In this document: piece after piece, positions 9,463 through 18,826 of the stretch
How the letters are laid out: every line of letters begins with the position of its first letter
Numbering within the stretch: position 1 is the stretch's first letter
From: Caldisericota bacterium
GTDB taxonomy: Bacteria; Caldisericota; JANLFM01
Reading direction: 5' to 3'
NCBI GenBank assembly: GCA_024655865.1
Contig: JANLFM010000009.1
Span: forward strand, 1 to 64,000
Length of the DNA stretch: 64,000 nucleotides
Program-made: the position numbers and the translations under genes
The notes under the pieces: model-generated
Told to the model about the DNA's origin: nothing
Database searches by the model: none
The model's input: only the letters and a program-made list of their open reading frames with translations

Positions 9463-10467
9463 ATGAATAAAGCTATTCAAACGATTGATCTTGTAAGAGA
9501 GTTCAGGGTAAAGGCAGGGAAAGACAGGGAGAATCGCGTAATTAGGGCTCTGGACGGAGTCAATTTAGAGGTAGAACAGGGGGAGCTATTTGGCCTCCTG
9601 GGACCCAACGGGGCGGGCAAGACCACCCTGATTAAGATCCTGGTTACCCTGCTTTATCCTACTTCGGGGCAAGCCTTTGTGGATGGATTGGATGTGACCA
9701 GAGATGTCCTTCCCATCCGCCAGAGGATTAATATGGTTTCGGGCGGGGAATACTCAGGATACGGCATCCTCACGGTTAGGGAGACCCTGTGGATGTTTTC
9801 CCAGTTTTACGGCATCCCTTATAAGGTAGCCTTTGAAAGAATCAACGAGCTGTTAGAGGTAGTAGGGTTAAAGTCCGAGGCCAACACCAGAGTTTCCAGA
9901 CTTTCCACCGGAATGCGTCAAAAGATGAATTTCTGCCGGGGTTTCGTCACTGGTCCAAAAATTCTTTTCCTTGACGAACCCACTCTGGGATTGGATGTGG
10001 AAGCAGCTCGAGACATCCGGGCCTACATCAAAACGTGGATGGAAAAACATCGGGACAGGACAATTCTTTTGACCACCCACTACATGGCTGAGGCAGATGA
10101 GCTCTGCGATCGGGTAGCGATCATCGACCACGGGAAGATTCTGGCCTGTGATACTCCTCAAGCCCTTAAAAAAAGGGTTTCCGGGGGCTCCATTCTGGAA
10201 ATGTCCCTCTCCGGCCTCGATGAGTTAAGCTGGCTTAAGGGAAAGCCCGGGGTGAAAGGACTAACTTCCAGCTCCTCCATAGAAAAGAACCGCACCGCCC
10301 TGAAACTGGTATTGGAAAGCGAGGAGTTCGTTCCTGAAGTCATCAGGGAATTGAATCAAAGGGAAATCCCCATCCTCAGCGTGCAGTCAGTAGAACCTAC
10401 GTTAGAGGACGTCTTCCTCACTTTAGTAGGAAGAGGGTTGAGCGATGAGAATTCCACCACCCCTTGA
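9463..10467 (+). CDS. ABC-2 type transporter ATP-binding protein
   Basis: GLLGPNGAGKTTLIKIL, LSTGMRQKMNFCRG, ILFLDEPTLGLD. Confidence 0.93.
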   Translation: MNKAIQTIDLVREFRVKAGKDRENRVIRALDGVNLEVEQGELFGLLGPNGAGKTTLIKILVTLLYPTSGQAFVDGLDVTRDVLPIRQRINMVSGGEYSGYGILTVRETLWMFSQFYGIPYKVAFERINELLEVVGLKSEANTRVSRLSTGMRQKMNFCRGFVTGPKILFLDEPTLGLDVEAARDIRAYIKTWMEKHRDRTILLTTHYMAEADELCDRVAIIDHGKILACDTPQALKKRVSGGSILEMSLSGLDELSWLKGKPGVKGLTSSSSIEKNRTALKLVLESEEFVPEVIRELNQREIPILSVQSVEPTLEDVFLTLVGRGLSDENSTTP

Positions 10468-11269
10468 GCTCTTTATCCGCTCCATAATCGGCAGGGCATA
10501 CCCCAGGGTCATTGGTGCCAACAGGGAGCTTTCCTGGCTTATTCCGGAAACCGTTCTCCCTCTTTTAGGGCTGGCAGCTTACGTTTATGTCTATCGGGCG
10601 ATGAAGGCACCGACGGAATTTGTGGGATACGTGGTCTTAGGAGGCGCCATGACGGCTTACTGGTTGAATATCCTCTGGAGCATGGCCTCACAATTCTACT
10701 GGGAGAAGGAGACAGCCAATCTGCAACTGTATATCATGGCCCCGGTTTCACCAATGGCCATCCTTTTAGGAATGGGAATCGGAGGTCTTGTCGCCAGCAC
10801 TATCCGAGCGGGAGCGGTAATTATAGTCGGAAGCCTACTTTTCGGCGTCACATACCAGGTGTCGAGCCTCGGCCTCATTCTCCTGGTTTTTTTCCTCTCC
10901 ATGGTGGCCCTCTACGGCATGGGAATGCTCCTTGCTTCCCTATTCCTACTTTCGGGCAGGGAAGCCTATAATCTTTCCAATGCCCTTCAGGAACCAGTTT
11001 ATCTTTTTTCCGGCTTTTATTTCCCGGTTAAGAGCCTGGGGTTCTGGGCAGCCGCCGTGGCTTCCATCATCCCCCTTACTTTAGGCCTGGACGCCATGAG
11101 ACAACTGATGTTCCCTGGTGATCCCACTTTGGGGTTTCTCTCGCCCTGGGTCGAATGCGGAATACTTCTACTTCTCTGCCCCCTGTTTCTCTACCTGGCG
11201 AAAGTCGCCCTGGTAAAAATGGAGCGCGCGGCAAGAATTAAGGGCACATTGAGCTTAAGATGGCAGTGA
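10445..11269 (+). CDS. ABC-2 type transporter permease
   Basis: Six-TM hydrophobic pattern, LSGREAYNLSNALQEPVYLFSGFYFPV; overlaps ATPase gene. Confidence 0.85.
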   Translation: MRIPPPLELFIRSIIGRAYPRVIGANRELSWLIPETVLPLLGLAAYVYVYRAMKAPTEFVGYVVLGGAMTAYWLNILWSMASQFYWEKETANLQLYIMAPVSPMAILLGMGIGGLVASTIRAGAVIIVGSLLFGVTYQVSSLGLILLVFFLSMVALYGMGMLLASLFLLSGREAYNLSNALQEPVYLFSGFYFPVKSLGFWAAAVASIIPLTLGLDAMRQLMFPGDPTLGFLSPWVECGILLLLCPLFLYLAKVALVKMERAARIKGTLSLRWQ

Positions 11270-12141
11270 GCTTTGAAGTCCCACGCAGGGGCTCAACACT
11301 TAAGGAAATCTGGATTCAGTTCAAGCAGGCTAGCCGCCTGGGCTGGCTGATTGAGAGCAACTGGGCTGATCCTTTCGTCTTTGCGGTTTACTCTTTGATT
11401 CGCCCCCTTTCCACAGCCCTGATTCTGGTCTTTATGTACCTCGTGGTGGTCAGGGGTTCAACCAGCAACCCCTTTTTTGTCCACCTTTACATCGGGAACG
11501 CCTTTTTCATGTACGCTGGAAGAGTAATGATGGGAATTTCCTACGCTATCATTGACGACCGGGAGCATTACGAGATGTTGAAGTACATTTACATTTCCCC
11601 TTTGAAGATCTTCGTCTTCCTTCTGGGTCGGGGAGTTGCCCAGGTAATTACTACCACGGTTTCCGTTCTCGTAATTTTACTATTAGGTCTCTGGCCCCTG
11701 GGCATCCGCATTCCCTGGAGTTCCCTGAATTGGCCGCTTTTCTTTATATCCTTCCCGTTAGGGATTATCGCCATTGCTTTTATGGGATACCTAATTGCTG
11801 GCCTCGCCCTGGTTATAGCTCGACACTCCTGGGCCATCGCGGACGGGGTGGGGGCGGTACTTTACGTGGTAAGCGGAGCTATTTTTCCCATAGATATTCT
11901 CCCTTCCTGGGTACAGGTTATTTCCAGGGCAATTCCTTTGACCTACTGGCTGGAGCTTCTGCGCCGCTCGCTTCTGGGCTCGTCCTTTTCTCCCTCTTTT
12001 AACACCATGCCGGATTGGGAACTCTTCCTCTGGCTTGTGGGTTTGACCGTGTTCTTTGGTTTTCTGGGCTATTTTGTTTTCCAGAGGATGAACATAGTGG
12101 CCCGAAGAAAAGGGCTCATTGACCAGACCTCGGGGTATTAA
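11260..12141 (+). CDS. ABC-2 type transporter permease
   Basis: ABC-2 membrane pattern, VVSGAIFPIDILPSWVQVISRAIPLTYWLELLRRSLLG; overlaps previous permease. Confidence 0.85.
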   Translation: MAVSFEVPRRGSTLKEIWIQFKQASRLGWLIESNWADPFVFAVYSLIRPLSTALILVFMYLVVVRGSTSNPFFVHLYIGNAFFMYAGRVMMGISYAIIDDREHYEMLKYIYISPLKIFVFLLGRGVAQVITTTVSVLVILLLGLWPLGIRIPWSSLNWPLFFISFPLGIIAIAFMGYLIAGLALVIARHSWAIADGVGAVLYVVSGAIFPIDILPSWVQVISRAIPLTYWLELLRRSLLGSSFSPSFNTMPDWELFLWLVGLTVFFGFLGYFVFQRMNIVARRKGLIDQTSGY

Positions 12142-12317
12142 GCACTGAATCTATCAATGGTGCTTGAGCGGGAAATCGGGTTCAATTAGCACCTTGGTTA
12201 GGTAAACGAGGAAGGCTATTATAGACGAACCAGTACTGCTAAAACGCCTATGATAAAATCGCTATGGTAAAGGCTAAGCCGCATTCAGCTTTAAAGCGCT
12301 GGAATAGTTCTTTGAAG

Positions 12318-12340
12318 CCCGCGGAAGAGCGGGGATTTTT
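12318..12340 (+). terminator. Putative intrinsic terminator downstream of the SCIFF/ABC operon
   Basis: CCCGC-GGAAGA-GCGGG followed by GATTTTT. Confidence 0.45.
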
Positions 12341-12448
12341 GCATTAGGTACCAAGGATGCAATTGCAGGATTCAGATCACTACTTTCCCCGGACCAATAA
12401 TTGGGTCGAGTGTCTTTCATTGTGGAAAGGCAATAAGAAGAATAGAGG

Positions 12449-13963
12449 CTAATCTTTAAAAGGTAAGATTGGAACCCTAATTCCTCGTGAGAATAACCAA
12501 AAGCTCAAACCCGTAACGACAACGCCCAAGCTAACCATAATTTCAGCCAAGGGTGAACCCACCAAAAGTGGTCCTATTCCAGCGACTCCCATTCCTGTTA
12601 AAGTAAGAATACAAAATTGAGTTCGAAGTCGCTGCGTCAAAGTTGCGGTTGATGGATATGATTGCTTTAAAGCGAGTCGCGGTTTTTTGAGGAGTATTTC
12701 TGCATAAGCAATTAGGGAATAGCAAACCCCTGTTACAAAAGCTGCTAAAAATAATGAATATGGATGTTTGACCAGAATTCCAACGCTGTATCCAATTCCT
12801 AAGCTGATCAGTCCCTCCCATTTTACTCCCGAAGACTCTTGCCATAATCGTTTGGAAAAAACGAAGTGGTCTAAAACGTAAAGCAAGCCAATTGCCGGAT
12901 ATACAAAAGCTTGAATTTCTAAAAATAAGCCGAAATGATCTAAAATCCCAGCTGTTGCCAATGCGGTGCCTGAGACAACTGTAATGATGGCGAACCACCT
13001 TCTCGCAACCATAGAGGTAAGTCCTGTTAAATTGGCAAGAGCTAGACCAACAGAATAAATGTTTACTACTCGGGCAGGATTCCACTGCGCAATAATCACT
13101 AAAATTAGCCCCCACGCAGGAAAACCTATTTTTAGAAAACCTTCAATTAGACCAACATCTGGCCCCATCGAGGCTACTAAAAAGGCTCCAAAAAGCGGTA
13201 ATGCAATAGCGATCGGAACAATGCTTATTAATGGGAATAAAAATGAATCAGGCGTGATACGCCTGCAAAACCTAGCGTAGTCAGATAGGAGGACAAACTG
13301 ACTCGCACAGCTTCCCAGAAGCCATAGTACACCCGTGGCAAGATCTGGTTTTGGGGCTTGAACCTGACGAATTTCCATAACACCACCGGGATTAAATAGA
13401 ACCAGTATACATCCCCAGATGCATAAAATAATTAACGCGCAGGCTGATACGTAATTTGTCCAGGTTAAAAATTTTCTGCCAACGATATTAGGAAAAGCAA
13501 AAAGAAAACCTATACAGGCTGTAATGAAAAACAAAACTAAACCATTTCCAGTTAGTGTAGGGGCCAAAGCCTCAAGTAATTCCATGAGGGCACGAGAAGC
13601 TACTGCAATGTGAATTCCGTACCAACCCAGACCTTGGAGAATAAGAAGAACACTAATAAAAAAACGCGATCCTGTTAGACCAAAACTCGATCGTGCAATT
13701 ACTGATGCTGGCAGTCCTAAATCGGCACCCACTGCTGCATTCATCCAGTCGAATACTAGAATAATTAGAGCAGTAAGCCCAATAATGACGATTGATTGTA
13801 AAAAAGAAAATAGCTGAGCAATCATTACGCCAACCATAATCAAAGGCACGCAAGCCATACAGCTCATATAAATTGGAACGAGCCTTACCCAGTGCAACCG
13901 ACTGTGCACTGGAATTTGACTTAAAGTAAAGCCCTCTTCATGGACTAAACCTACCTTTTTCAT
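12449..13963 (-). CDS. NCS1-family nucleobase/hydantoin-type permease
   Basis: Twelve-TM pattern; FDWMNAAVGADLGLPASVIARSSFGLTGSRF; WNPARVVNIYSVGLALANL. Confidence 0.82.
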   Translation of the reverse strand: MKKVGLVHEEGFTLSQIPVHSRLHWVRLVPIYMSCMACVPLIMVGVMIAQLFSFLQSIVIIGLTALIILVFDWMNAAVGADLGLPASVIARSSFGLTGSRFFISVLLILQGLGWYGIHIAVASRALMELLEALAPTLTGNGLVLFFITACIGFLFAFPNIVGRKFLTWTNYVSACALIILCIWGCILVLFNPGGVMEIRQVQAPKPDLATGVLWLLGSCASQFVLLSDYARFCRRITPDSFLFPLISIVPIAIALPLFGAFLVASMGPDVGLIEGFLKIGFPAWGLILVIIAQWNPARVVNIYSVGLALANLTGLTSMVARRWFAIITVVSGTALATAGILDHFGLFLEIQAFVYPAIGLLYVLDHFVFSKRLWQESSGVKWEGLISLGIGYSVGILVKHPYSLFLAAFVTGVCYSLIAYAEILLKKPRLALKQSYPSTATLTQRLRTQFCILTLTGMGVAGIGPLLVGSPLAEIMVSLGVVVTGLSFWLFSRGIRVPILPFKD

Positions 13964-14126
13964 TAAACGAAATATAAACGAAATTCATTGAAACGGCCAT
14001 CCCCTTGGTAAATTGGTGTAGATATTTGACTGAGAACACAAGTGTAAAATTTTGAGAAAAAAGGTTGAAAATTGAACAATTTTCTATTATTATGAAAAAA
14101 AACAGAAAAAATGAGCCTGAGGGGAT

Positions 14127-14519
14127 ATGTCAGAAAAGGAAAAAGAGTTGTTATCAAATATTGAATTAGGAGAAAGGCTAAAGCAGCTACTTTCAGAGCG
14201 GCGGGTTTCAATTACAGAGCTTGCCGAAAAGGTGGGAATATCTCGCCCTACGCTATATCGTATTTTGGATGGAAAAAGCGATCTGAAATTAAAAGATGCA
14301 ATCGCTATTGCCCGTTATCTAAATGTTCCTTTAGAGTCGTTATACGGACTCGAGGAAGAAGCTAACCCTATAGATTTGTCTAATTTAGCGGTTCACTATG
14401 GCTTGTTTAAAAGCGAGGAAAGCAAATTAATTCAAAAAATTTATAAAAGCCTGGCCAGGAAAGAGTTAGCAAAAATTTTGCGCGAAGCCGCTGATATGCT
14501 GGATATTACCGAACCGTGA
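14127..14519 (+). CDS. XRE-family HTH regulator
   Basis: ERLKQLLSERRVSITELAEKVGISRPTLYRILDGKSDLKLKDAIAIARYLNV. Confidence 0.9.
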   Translation: MSEKEKELLSNIELGERLKQLLSERRVSITELAEKVGISRPTLYRILDGKSDLKLKDAIAIARYLNVPLESLYGLEEEANPIDLSNLAVHYGLFKSEESKLIQKIYKSLARKELAKILREAADMLDITEP

Positions 14520-14556
14520 AATTTTGCAGTCGGTTTATCAACTTGAGGTGGGTTAA

Positions 14557-15021
14557 ATGAAAGGTCTGGGAGATTTGCTACAAGAGTTTTTCGCAAGGGG
14601 GGTAATTGTTGCTTTTAGGCCCATGCATTTTTGGGCTGGGCTTCTTTGCAATGTTAAGAACCATTGGTTTTGCTTTATTAATTCCAAAAACCCCTTAGAA
14701 AACCAGCGTTGGACTTTAGCCCACGAGCTTGGCCATTTTGTTTTACATAAAGAAGAAGGAGGGCACCTTTTCACTGATGGTATTTTTTGCGGTACAGAAG
14801 AAGACGCCGAGTGGCAGGCTAATTGCTTTGCAGCTGAAATATTAATGCCCCCTGAAGCAATCGAAGCCATAATTCCTTATTATTTTACAGCACAGGATAA
14901 AGTAAATCATGTAGCAATGGAGTTTAAGGTGCCCGTAAAAATGGCCGCATGGTGGTTGTTTGAGCTGGGCCATATAAATAAGAAATGCTATAGCCACCTC
15001 CAAAAATCCGTTTCCAATTAG
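14557..15021 (+). CDS. ImmA/IrrE-family metallopeptidase
   Basis: WTLAHELGHFVLH (HExxH-type), EWQANCFAAEILMP. Confidence 0.92.
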   Translation: MKGLGDLLQEFFARGVIVAFRPMHFWAGLLCNVKNHWFCFINSKNPLENQRWTLAHELGHFVLHKEEGGHLFTDGIFCGTEEDAEWQANCFAAEILMPPEAIEAIIPYYFTAQDKVNHVAMEFKVPVKMAAWWLFELGHINKKCYSHLQKSVSN

Positions 15022-15104
15022 AATCTTAAATTTCGTAATTTTAAACACTATATATTTTATCTTCTTAAAGTAGTAATAATAATTTAACACTTTTGTAAAA
15101 ACTA

Positions 15105-15132
15105 TTGACAAAATTTTAACTATTTTTATACA
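15105..15132 (+). promoter_or_regulatory. Putative sigma70-type promoter for the 15.2-25.5 kb operon
   Basis: TTGACA (15105-15110), 16-nt spacer, TATACA (15127-15132), in an AT-rich intergenic region. Confidence 0.5.
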
Positions 15133-15222
15133 ATTGATTATGGGTGATGCTTATGTGAAAGCGCAAATATAGAAAGACTTATTAATTAAGCCACGAAACA
15201 ACAAGAAGGAGGCTTTTAAAAC

Positions 15223-16269
15223 ATGTCTGAATTTCTGTATGAATATGAGCTCGGGAAAGCTGCAAAAATTCTTTGTGAGGAATTGTTCAAGTTAAAACCG
15301 GGGGAAACTTTCATAATCACTGCTGACACGGAAAGTGACAGAAGAGTTGTGGAAGCTACAGCCAGAGCCGCTTTTGCTTGTGATGCTAAACCCATGGTTG
15401 TTTATACCGCATCTCCCTTAGGAGTGGGGAAAGCAGCCGACCCAATGCTTCCTGTGCAAGCCCTCACAGCTGCCCTTATAGAGACCGATGCATGGATTGA
15501 ATATAATAATGAATGGCTTTTATATTCTACTCCTTATGATGTAGCCACGGCTAAGAACCCCAAGCTCCGATATCTAAACGCTTGTGGCATGAACGCGGAT
15601 ATGATGGTTAGGTTGCTTGGCAGGGTGGATTTCTCTACATTAGAGAAATTCATGATTCGTCTGGTAGAACTCACCAAGAACGCTAAACATATGCGAGTTA
15701 CCACTCCGGCCGGGACTGATGTTGAATTTGATAATGATCCAGGACACCCAGTGAATTTAGAATGTGGCAGATACGATACTCCCGGTTCCCATATGCAACC
15801 TGGACAAATTGCATGGGCTCCAGACTTAGAAACAATCAACGGTGTTATTGTATTCGATGGATCGATAGTGCCTCCCATTGTTGGCGTTTTACAGCAACCA
15901 GTTGCGCTTCATATCAAAAATGGCACAATTGTTAAAGTTGAGGGCGGTAAAGAAGCTGCGGAATACGAAAAATGGCTAAAAAGTTTTAATCACCCTCAAA
16001 TGCTTAAGCTTGCCCATATTTCCTATGGGGTTCATCCTAACGCGCGTTTGACCGGTGACATTGTGGAAGACGAGCGAATATGGGGAGCGACAGAATGGGG
16101 TATTGGTAACGTTGGACCAATACTGATCCCCGGTGGAATTTCAGGTCCTTCCCACTCCGATGGCATTTGCCTGAACAGTTCGGTTTGGCTTGATGGAGTC
16201 CAAATCTTAGATAAAGGTGTTTTCATCGAACCCGAACTGAAAGAGATGGCGAAGAAGTTAGGGAAGTAA
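15223..16269 (+). CDS. M29 aminopeptidase/NicX-like metalloprotein
   Basis: KLKPGETFIITADTESD..., GTDVEFD, GEITG-type region, ECGRYDTPGSHMQPGQ, GPSHSDGICLNSSVWLDG. Confidence 0.75.
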   Translation: MSEFLYEYELGKAAKILCEELFKLKPGETFIITADTESDRRVVEATARAAFACDAKPMVVYTASPLGVGKAADPMLPVQALTAALIETDAWIEYNNEWLLYSTPYDVATAKNPKLRYLNACGMNADMMVRLLGRVDFSTLEKFMIRLVELTKNAKHMRVTTPAGTDVEFDNDPGHPVNLECGRYDTPGSHMQPGQIAWAPDLETINGVIVFDGSIVPPIVGVLQQPVALHIKNGTIVKVEGGKEAAEYEKWLKSFNHPQMLKLAHISYGVHPNARLTGDIVEDERIWGATEWGIGNVGPILIPGGISGPSHSDGICLNSSVWLDGVQILDKGVFIEPELKEMAKKLGK

Positions 16270-16281
16270 TAAGGAGACGTC

Positions 16282-16992
16282 ATGAGGCGCATTAAAGTAA
16301 TTGTTCCTGTTGCAACCACGATATGGAATGAACCTAACCTTGCTGAGTTAAATAAGTACAAGGATGATTCCACTTCAATCGACCTTGTCAACATCGCGAA
16401 AGGCTCTGAATCCATCGAGAACGCATTTGATGAAGCCTGGTGTGCTTTGCCCACGCTCCAGGAGGTTATGAGAGCGGAACAGGAAGGCTACGATGGAGTG
16501 ATCATCTATTGCTTTGGCGACCCAAGTCTAAAAGCAGCTAAAGAAGGATTAAAAATTCCAGTCGTTGGGATCGGTGAGGCAAGCGTTTACATAGCCTCTT
16601 TAATTGGAAGAAAATTTGGTATTATTACAGCAGGTCCTCCAGAAGCAGGCCCTTACATCCTTGACAACCTGAAAGTCTACGAGTTAGATCATAAGTGCGT
16701 TGGGGTATGCTCTATAGGGATTCCAGTCCTAAGTTTGGTTGACTCCCAGGAAGAGGAGCTAAAAGCTCTACTTAAATTTGGATCCGAAATGATTGAAAAA
16801 GGTGCGGATGTACTCGTCTTGGGCTGTGGGAGTATGTATGGGGTCGCGGAAAAAGCCTCTCAGGAATTGGGTGTGCCCATTGTAGTTCCTGCTGCTGCTG
16901 CAATAAAACTATGTGAAAGCCTAATCTCGATGGGCTTGGCTCAGAGCAAAAAAGCCTACCCATTCCCGCCTCAAAAAAAGCGTTTCAGTTGA
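16282..16992 (+). CDS. Asp/Glu/hydantoin racemase family protein
   Basis: GYDGVIIYCFGDPSLKAAKE and DVLVLGCGSMYG, both catalytic-type Cys present. Confidence 0.85.
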   Translation: MRRIKVIVPVATTIWNEPNLAELNKYKDDSTSIDLVNIAKGSESIENAFDEAWCALPTLQEVMRAEQEGYDGVIIYCFGDPSLKAAKEGLKIPVVGIGEASVYIASLIGRKFGIITAGPPEAGPYILDNLKVYELDHKCVGVCSIGIPVLSLVDSQEEELKALLKFGSEMIEKGADVLVLGCGSMYGVAEKASQELGVPIVVPAAAAIKLCESLISMGLAQSKKAYPFPPQKKRFS

Positions 16993-17033
16993 AGATCAAG
17001 AACGAAAATTGAAATATAAGGAGGAGTTTTAAA

Positions 17034-18743
17034 GTGATCAATTGGAAGAAACATTTCGTATTGGTACTCAGTTTAGCCCTCTCATTAGTGCTTATAACAT
17101 CCTGTACTGCGCCCAGTCCTACCCCTACATCTTCATTACCAACACCAACTAGCGCAGCATCTCCCACTTCTTCCACCACTGCGCCACCGAGAGAGAAGAT
17201 GGTGCGCGTTGCGCAAGGTTTCCCGGTATACATTGACCCAGGAGTAGCTATTGATAACGTATCGAATGTTTGCGTTGTAAATTTCTATGACCCCCTGTTG
17301 ACTATCGATGAAAACGGTGATCCTCAACCAAAAGTGGCCGAAAGCTGGAAATTTGATCCCGATACACTTACTTATACTTTAAAGATAAGGAAGGGGATTA
17401 AGTTCCACAACGGAGATGAGCTAAAAGCCAGCGATGTTGTTTTTAGCTTAAAGCGATTGATTGATATGGGCGAGGGCTGGGGGTATTTGTTCCGTGGGGT
17501 AGTGAAAGAGGTTTCGGCCCCGGATGCAGAGACGGTAAAGATCGCTTTAGAGCGTCCAGTAGGGCCATTTTTGTTCTATCTTGAGCACGTGGCCGTGCTC
17601 AATGAGAAGCAGGTGATGGAGAACGCTCAAAAAGAAGGTCCCTATGGAGAGTTTGGCGATTACGGCAAGAGTTGGCTGCTCACGCATGATGCTGGTTCTG
17701 GGCCCTATATGGTTAAAGAGGTTAAGCTTGAGGAACATGTGATTGGCATTCGCAACCCAAATTATTGGCAGGAGATAGATAAGGATGCCCCTGATTCCTT
17801 CAAGATCATCGGCACTACAGAGCCGGTTACAGTACGCACCCTGATGGCTAAGAAGGAACTGGAGATCTCCGACGAATGGCAGCCTACAGAAAATTACGAT
17901 GCTATGAGCAAGCTGCCTGGCGTGAAAATAGCCAATTTAAGAACAGGGGCACCGTTAATGCTCATGTTTAACACATCAAAGCCGCCACTGGACGATGTGC
18001 ACTTCCGTCGGGCTGTAATGTACGTATTTGATTATGCTGTGTGTCAGGAGCAAATCCTGCCTACTGCGGAGCGTGCGCGGGGACCGATAAGCCCTATTAT
18101 CCCAGGCAGTGACCCAACATTGCCTCTGTTGGAAAGAAATGTTGAGAAGGCAAAAGCCGAGTTGGCACAATCTAAGTATGCGGGGCAACTGGATCAATAC
18201 CCTATCGAGTTCTGGTGGAATTCTGTAGTTCCTGATCAAGAAAAGATCGCTTTGCTCCTACAAAGCAACTGCGCGGAAATCGGTATCAAGGTGAATGTTG
18301 TAAAAAGTAGCTGGACCCAGTTCATAGATGCAGCTGCGAAACCAGATACTACTCCACACATATTTCCCGTGATCCACTCCTCTATTACATATCCTGAAGC
18401 TGGGTCACTCTTGTACCAAATTTATCATTCTAATACCCGGGGTACGTTCTTTAATATGCACTGGTTCGATGATACCACCCAAGCCGAAATTGACTCGATG
18501 CTCGAGGATGCTCTTGCCACTCTTGATAAAAATGAACGCTATGAGAAGTACAAAGCGATTATCAGGAAAATAATGGACCTGGCGCCGGATATCGTTGCCG
18601 TGGAGATGCCTCAGCGTCATGCTTACCAAGCAGAATACCTGATGTGGCCAACCGCGAAAGCGGCCGAGACAGGCGGAAAGATTTGCCTTTTGCCCGAATT
18701 ACGCATGCAATTCAAAGACATGAGGTTCATCGGTGGAGAATGA
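17034..18743 (+). CDS. ABC transporter substrate-binding lipoprotein, family 5 (peptide-type); GTG start
   Basis: Lipobox LITSC followed by T/P/S-rich linker; SBP_bac_5 pattern (AESWKFDPDTLTYTLKIRKGIKFHNGDELKASDVVFSLKR). Confidence 0.92.
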   Translation: MINWKKHFVLVLSLALSLVLITSCTAPSPTPTSSLPTPTSAASPTSSTTAPPREKMVRVAQGFPVYIDPGVAIDNVSNVCVVNFYDPLLTIDENGDPQPKVAESWKFDPDTLTYTLKIRKGIKFHNGDELKASDVVFSLKRLIDMGEGWGYLFRGVVKEVSAPDAETVKIALERPVGPFLFYLEHVAVLNEKQVMENAQKEGPYGEFGDYGKSWLLTHDAGSGPYMVKEVKLEEHVIGIRNPNYWQEIDKDAPDSFKIIGTTEPVTVRTLMAKKELEISDEWQPTENYDAMSKLPGVKIANLRTGAPLMLMFNTSKPPLDDVHFRRAVMYVFDYAVCQEQILPTAERARGPISPIIPGSDPTLPLLERNVEKAKAELAQSKYAGQLDQYPIEFWWNSVVPDQEKIALLLQSNCAEIGIKVNVVKSSWTQFIDAAAKPDTTPHIFPVIHSSITYPEAGSLLYQIYHSNTRGTFFNMHWFDDTTQAEIDSMLEDALATLDKNERYEKYKAIIRKIMDLAPDIVAVEMPQRHAYQAEYLMWPTAKAAETGGKICLLPELRMQFKDMRFIGGE

Positions 18744-18768
18744 AAAGTTAAATCAGGAATAATTCTGC

Positions 18769-18800
18769 GAGGAGGAGGAGGCCGTCGCCCCCTCCTCCTT
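18769..18800 (+). other. Stem-loop between SBP and M20 genes
   Basis: GAGGAGGAGG ... CCTCCTCCTT inverted repeat without a U-tract. Confidence 0.4.
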
Positions 18801-18826
18801 AAATTAGAACGAAAGGGGTTTAATGT

